Below, one piece after another: positions 5,777-6,908 of a stretch of 6,908 nucleotides of DNA; the stretch's first letter is position 1, and every line of letters begins with the position of its first letter. Location: contig JAETTS010000132.1 of assembly GCA_021769025.1 (NCBI GenBank), forward strand, positions 1 through 6,908, read 5' to 3'. A model generated the notes under the pieces. That model searched no databases and was not told where the DNA came from. It saw nothing but the letters and a program-made list of their open reading frames with translations. Origin of the DNA: Enterocloster bolteae. Lineage in GTDB: Bacteria; Bacillota_A; Clostridia; Lachnospirales; Lachnospiraceae. The position numbers and the translations under genes were made by a program.

Positions 5777-6908
5777 TTATCGTCCAACACTCCACTTCAA
5801 TGCCTGAACCCAGACCGCTTTATTCTGCTGCCAAACTCCATCAAACTGGCTTACCGGCAATGGGCAGCTGACGCTTCCCACCTCGATGGTAATCCCAGGC
5901 ACCGGGTTGTCCTTGGACTGCATCCAATCTTTATAACCACCTTTCCCGTCGCTTCCGTCCATCCGGTATCCGGTCACAGCAGAGATGCTTTGAGCCAGGG
6001 ATAACGAAGCCTCCTTCACTTTGCTTATCTGGGTATCCCAGTAGATTATATTTCCCATAGAGTGGTAACTGATCGTTGCTGCCCAGGCATATTTGTCTGC
6101 CATAGAAGCCAACGCCTGGCTCTCCGGTTCTGACAGAGGGCTGGGGCCTTTATAGCCGGAATAGGAATTAGAAACCGCTGAAGTAACGACCCCATCCCAG
6201 TCCGCCGGGAAATTATGATTCAAATCCACCCCTGCCGCATTGCTCTTCCAAATAGACAGATACTGTTCGATAGGAAGAGAAGTCCTTCCTTCCGCCGTGT
6301 CCCTGGCATAGCTATTTAAAATAGTCTGTTTCAGGAAATCAGACCGGATTCCAACAAATCCAAACTGTGACAGGGTTACCCCATCCGGGTTGCTCATAGG
6401 AATAAAATGCAGCGCCGTCTGCTGGAACATATCCCTCAGCATCATCCCATCATACTGCCCTGTATCATAGTGAAACAATGCCAGTTCGATCTGGCTCATC
6501 ATAATAAGGGGTGTCATGTATTCTCTGGCATGGATTGCTCCCTGTAAAAGAATATGCCTGGGCGCATTGACATTTCCCACAATCACTTCATAAATGTTTC
6601 TGCCGTCGTGAGAATGTCCAACCACATTGACATGGATTTTCTCTCCATAACGCGCCTGCAGCTGTTGAATATCCGCTGCCATCTGATCATAAGTATATTT
6701 CTCCGCCACCTTAACCACCGAGTCTGTAACAGCGGAATTCAGAAAATTATTCTGTGGGATCTGTGGGGCCGCCTGAAGGGTGCCGTCTCCGTTTTCTTCA
6801 CCTACTGTTCCGGGATCAGCAGCATTCTGCGCCTGCCAAACAGCATATCCAGGATCCATCGGCCTCTGATTGCTTCCCGGACCATATATACCCTGGCTGC
6901 CCCCGGAA
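5777..6908 (-). CDS. M14-family zinc carboxypeptidase, 5' end missing
   Basis: A metallopeptidase of the carboxypeptidase A fold, likely removing C-terminal residues from peptides or cell-wall stem peptides outside the membrane. Numbering from Met codon 6859: TYDQMAADIQ starts the domain; zinc ligands H110 and E113 (IHAREYMTP) and H266 (SYHSMG); NPDG at 157-160; Y309 in GGYKDW as the substrate-pocket Tyr; catalytic E326 in TIEVG. The motif usually read GVDLNRNFP is GVDLNHNFP here, with His215 where carboxypeptidase A has Arg145. The frame stays open upstream of 6859 to the right edge as a Gly/Ser/Gln/Pro-rich stretch (SGGSQGIYGPGSNQRP), so Met 6859 is probably internal, and the secretion signal or wall-binding domain lies outside the window. 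It ends at TAA 5777 with no evident terminator. A gamma-D-glutamyl-diamino acid peptidase role is possible but not decidable. Confidence 0.9.
   Translation of the reverse strand, partial: SGGSQGIYGPGSNQRPMDPGYAVWQAQNAADPGTVGEENGDGTLQAAPQIPQNNFLNSAVTDSVVKVAEKYTYDQMAADIQQLQARYGEKIHVNVVGHSHDGRNIYEVIVGNVNAPRHILLQGAIHAREYMTPLIMMSQIELALFHYDTGQYDGMMLRDMFQQTALHFIPMSNPDGVTLSQFGFVGIRSDFLKQTILNSYARDTAEGRTSLPIEQYLSIWKSNAAGVDLNHNFPADWDGVVTSAVSNSYSGYKGPSPLSEPESQALASMADKYAWAATISYHSMGNIIYWDTQISKVKEASLSLAQSISAVTGYRMDGSDGKGGYKDWMQSKDNPVPGITIEVGSVSCPLPVSQFDGVWQQNKAVWVQALKWSVGR

Overview
The window looks like chromosome of a Clostridia-type Firmicute, most plausibly a Lachnospiraceae relative. The basis is strong AGGAGG/GGAGG ribosome-binding sites, canonical sigma-A promoters, moderate GC by eye, and the protein types: a short UvrD-like helicase, a bacterial GluRS, a secreted-type M14 peptidase and an Ala-rich coiled-coil protein. 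The lineage is an inference from family resemblance; no rRNA or other marker is present.

Layout. Positions 1-4013 hold three co-directional minus-strand genes read from right to left: gltX (glutamyl-tRNA synthetase, 4013 to 2562), a UvrD/PcrA-type SF1 helicase (2495 to 597), and the beginning and middle of a cob(I)alamin adenosyltransferase (478 to the left edge, 3' end missing). gltX has a convincing promoter (4103-4131) and a leader containing a perfect 8-bp hairpin. The helicase gene is broken by one in-frame TAA at 1935-1937, while the frame on both sides codes for a normal helicase. It is annotated here as a single pseudogene rather than two genes.

Positions 4014-4217 form a divergent intergenic region. 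The plus-strand gene at 4218-4712 encodes a small beta-rich protein of unknown function with an apparent internal duplication. Its upstream region carries a sequence fitting the sigma-K (mother-cell sporulation) promoter pattern. A strong, bidirectional hairpin terminator (4729-4764) separates it from the convergent gene at 4802-5554.

The minus-strand gene 4802-5554 encodes a 250-aa protein dominated by 21 or more tandem Ala-rich heptads, organised into a 49-residue (147-bp) higher-order repeat. It has its own sigma-A promoter (5676-5704), with an inverted repeat overlapping the -10 that could be an operator, and a leader with a possible 10-codon upstream ORF. From 5777 to the right edge is a minus-strand M14-family zinc carboxypeptidase whose N-terminus lies outside the window.

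The genes do not form an evident single pathway. gltX, the helicase and the adenosyltransferase are housekeeping or repair and cofactor genes sharing a strand. The right half is accessory: an unknown protein, the repeat protein, and a likely extracytoplasmic peptidase. The points most worth a second look are the helicase nonsense codon, the heptad super-repeat with its histidine stripe and operator-like promoter, and the sigma-K-like promoter.
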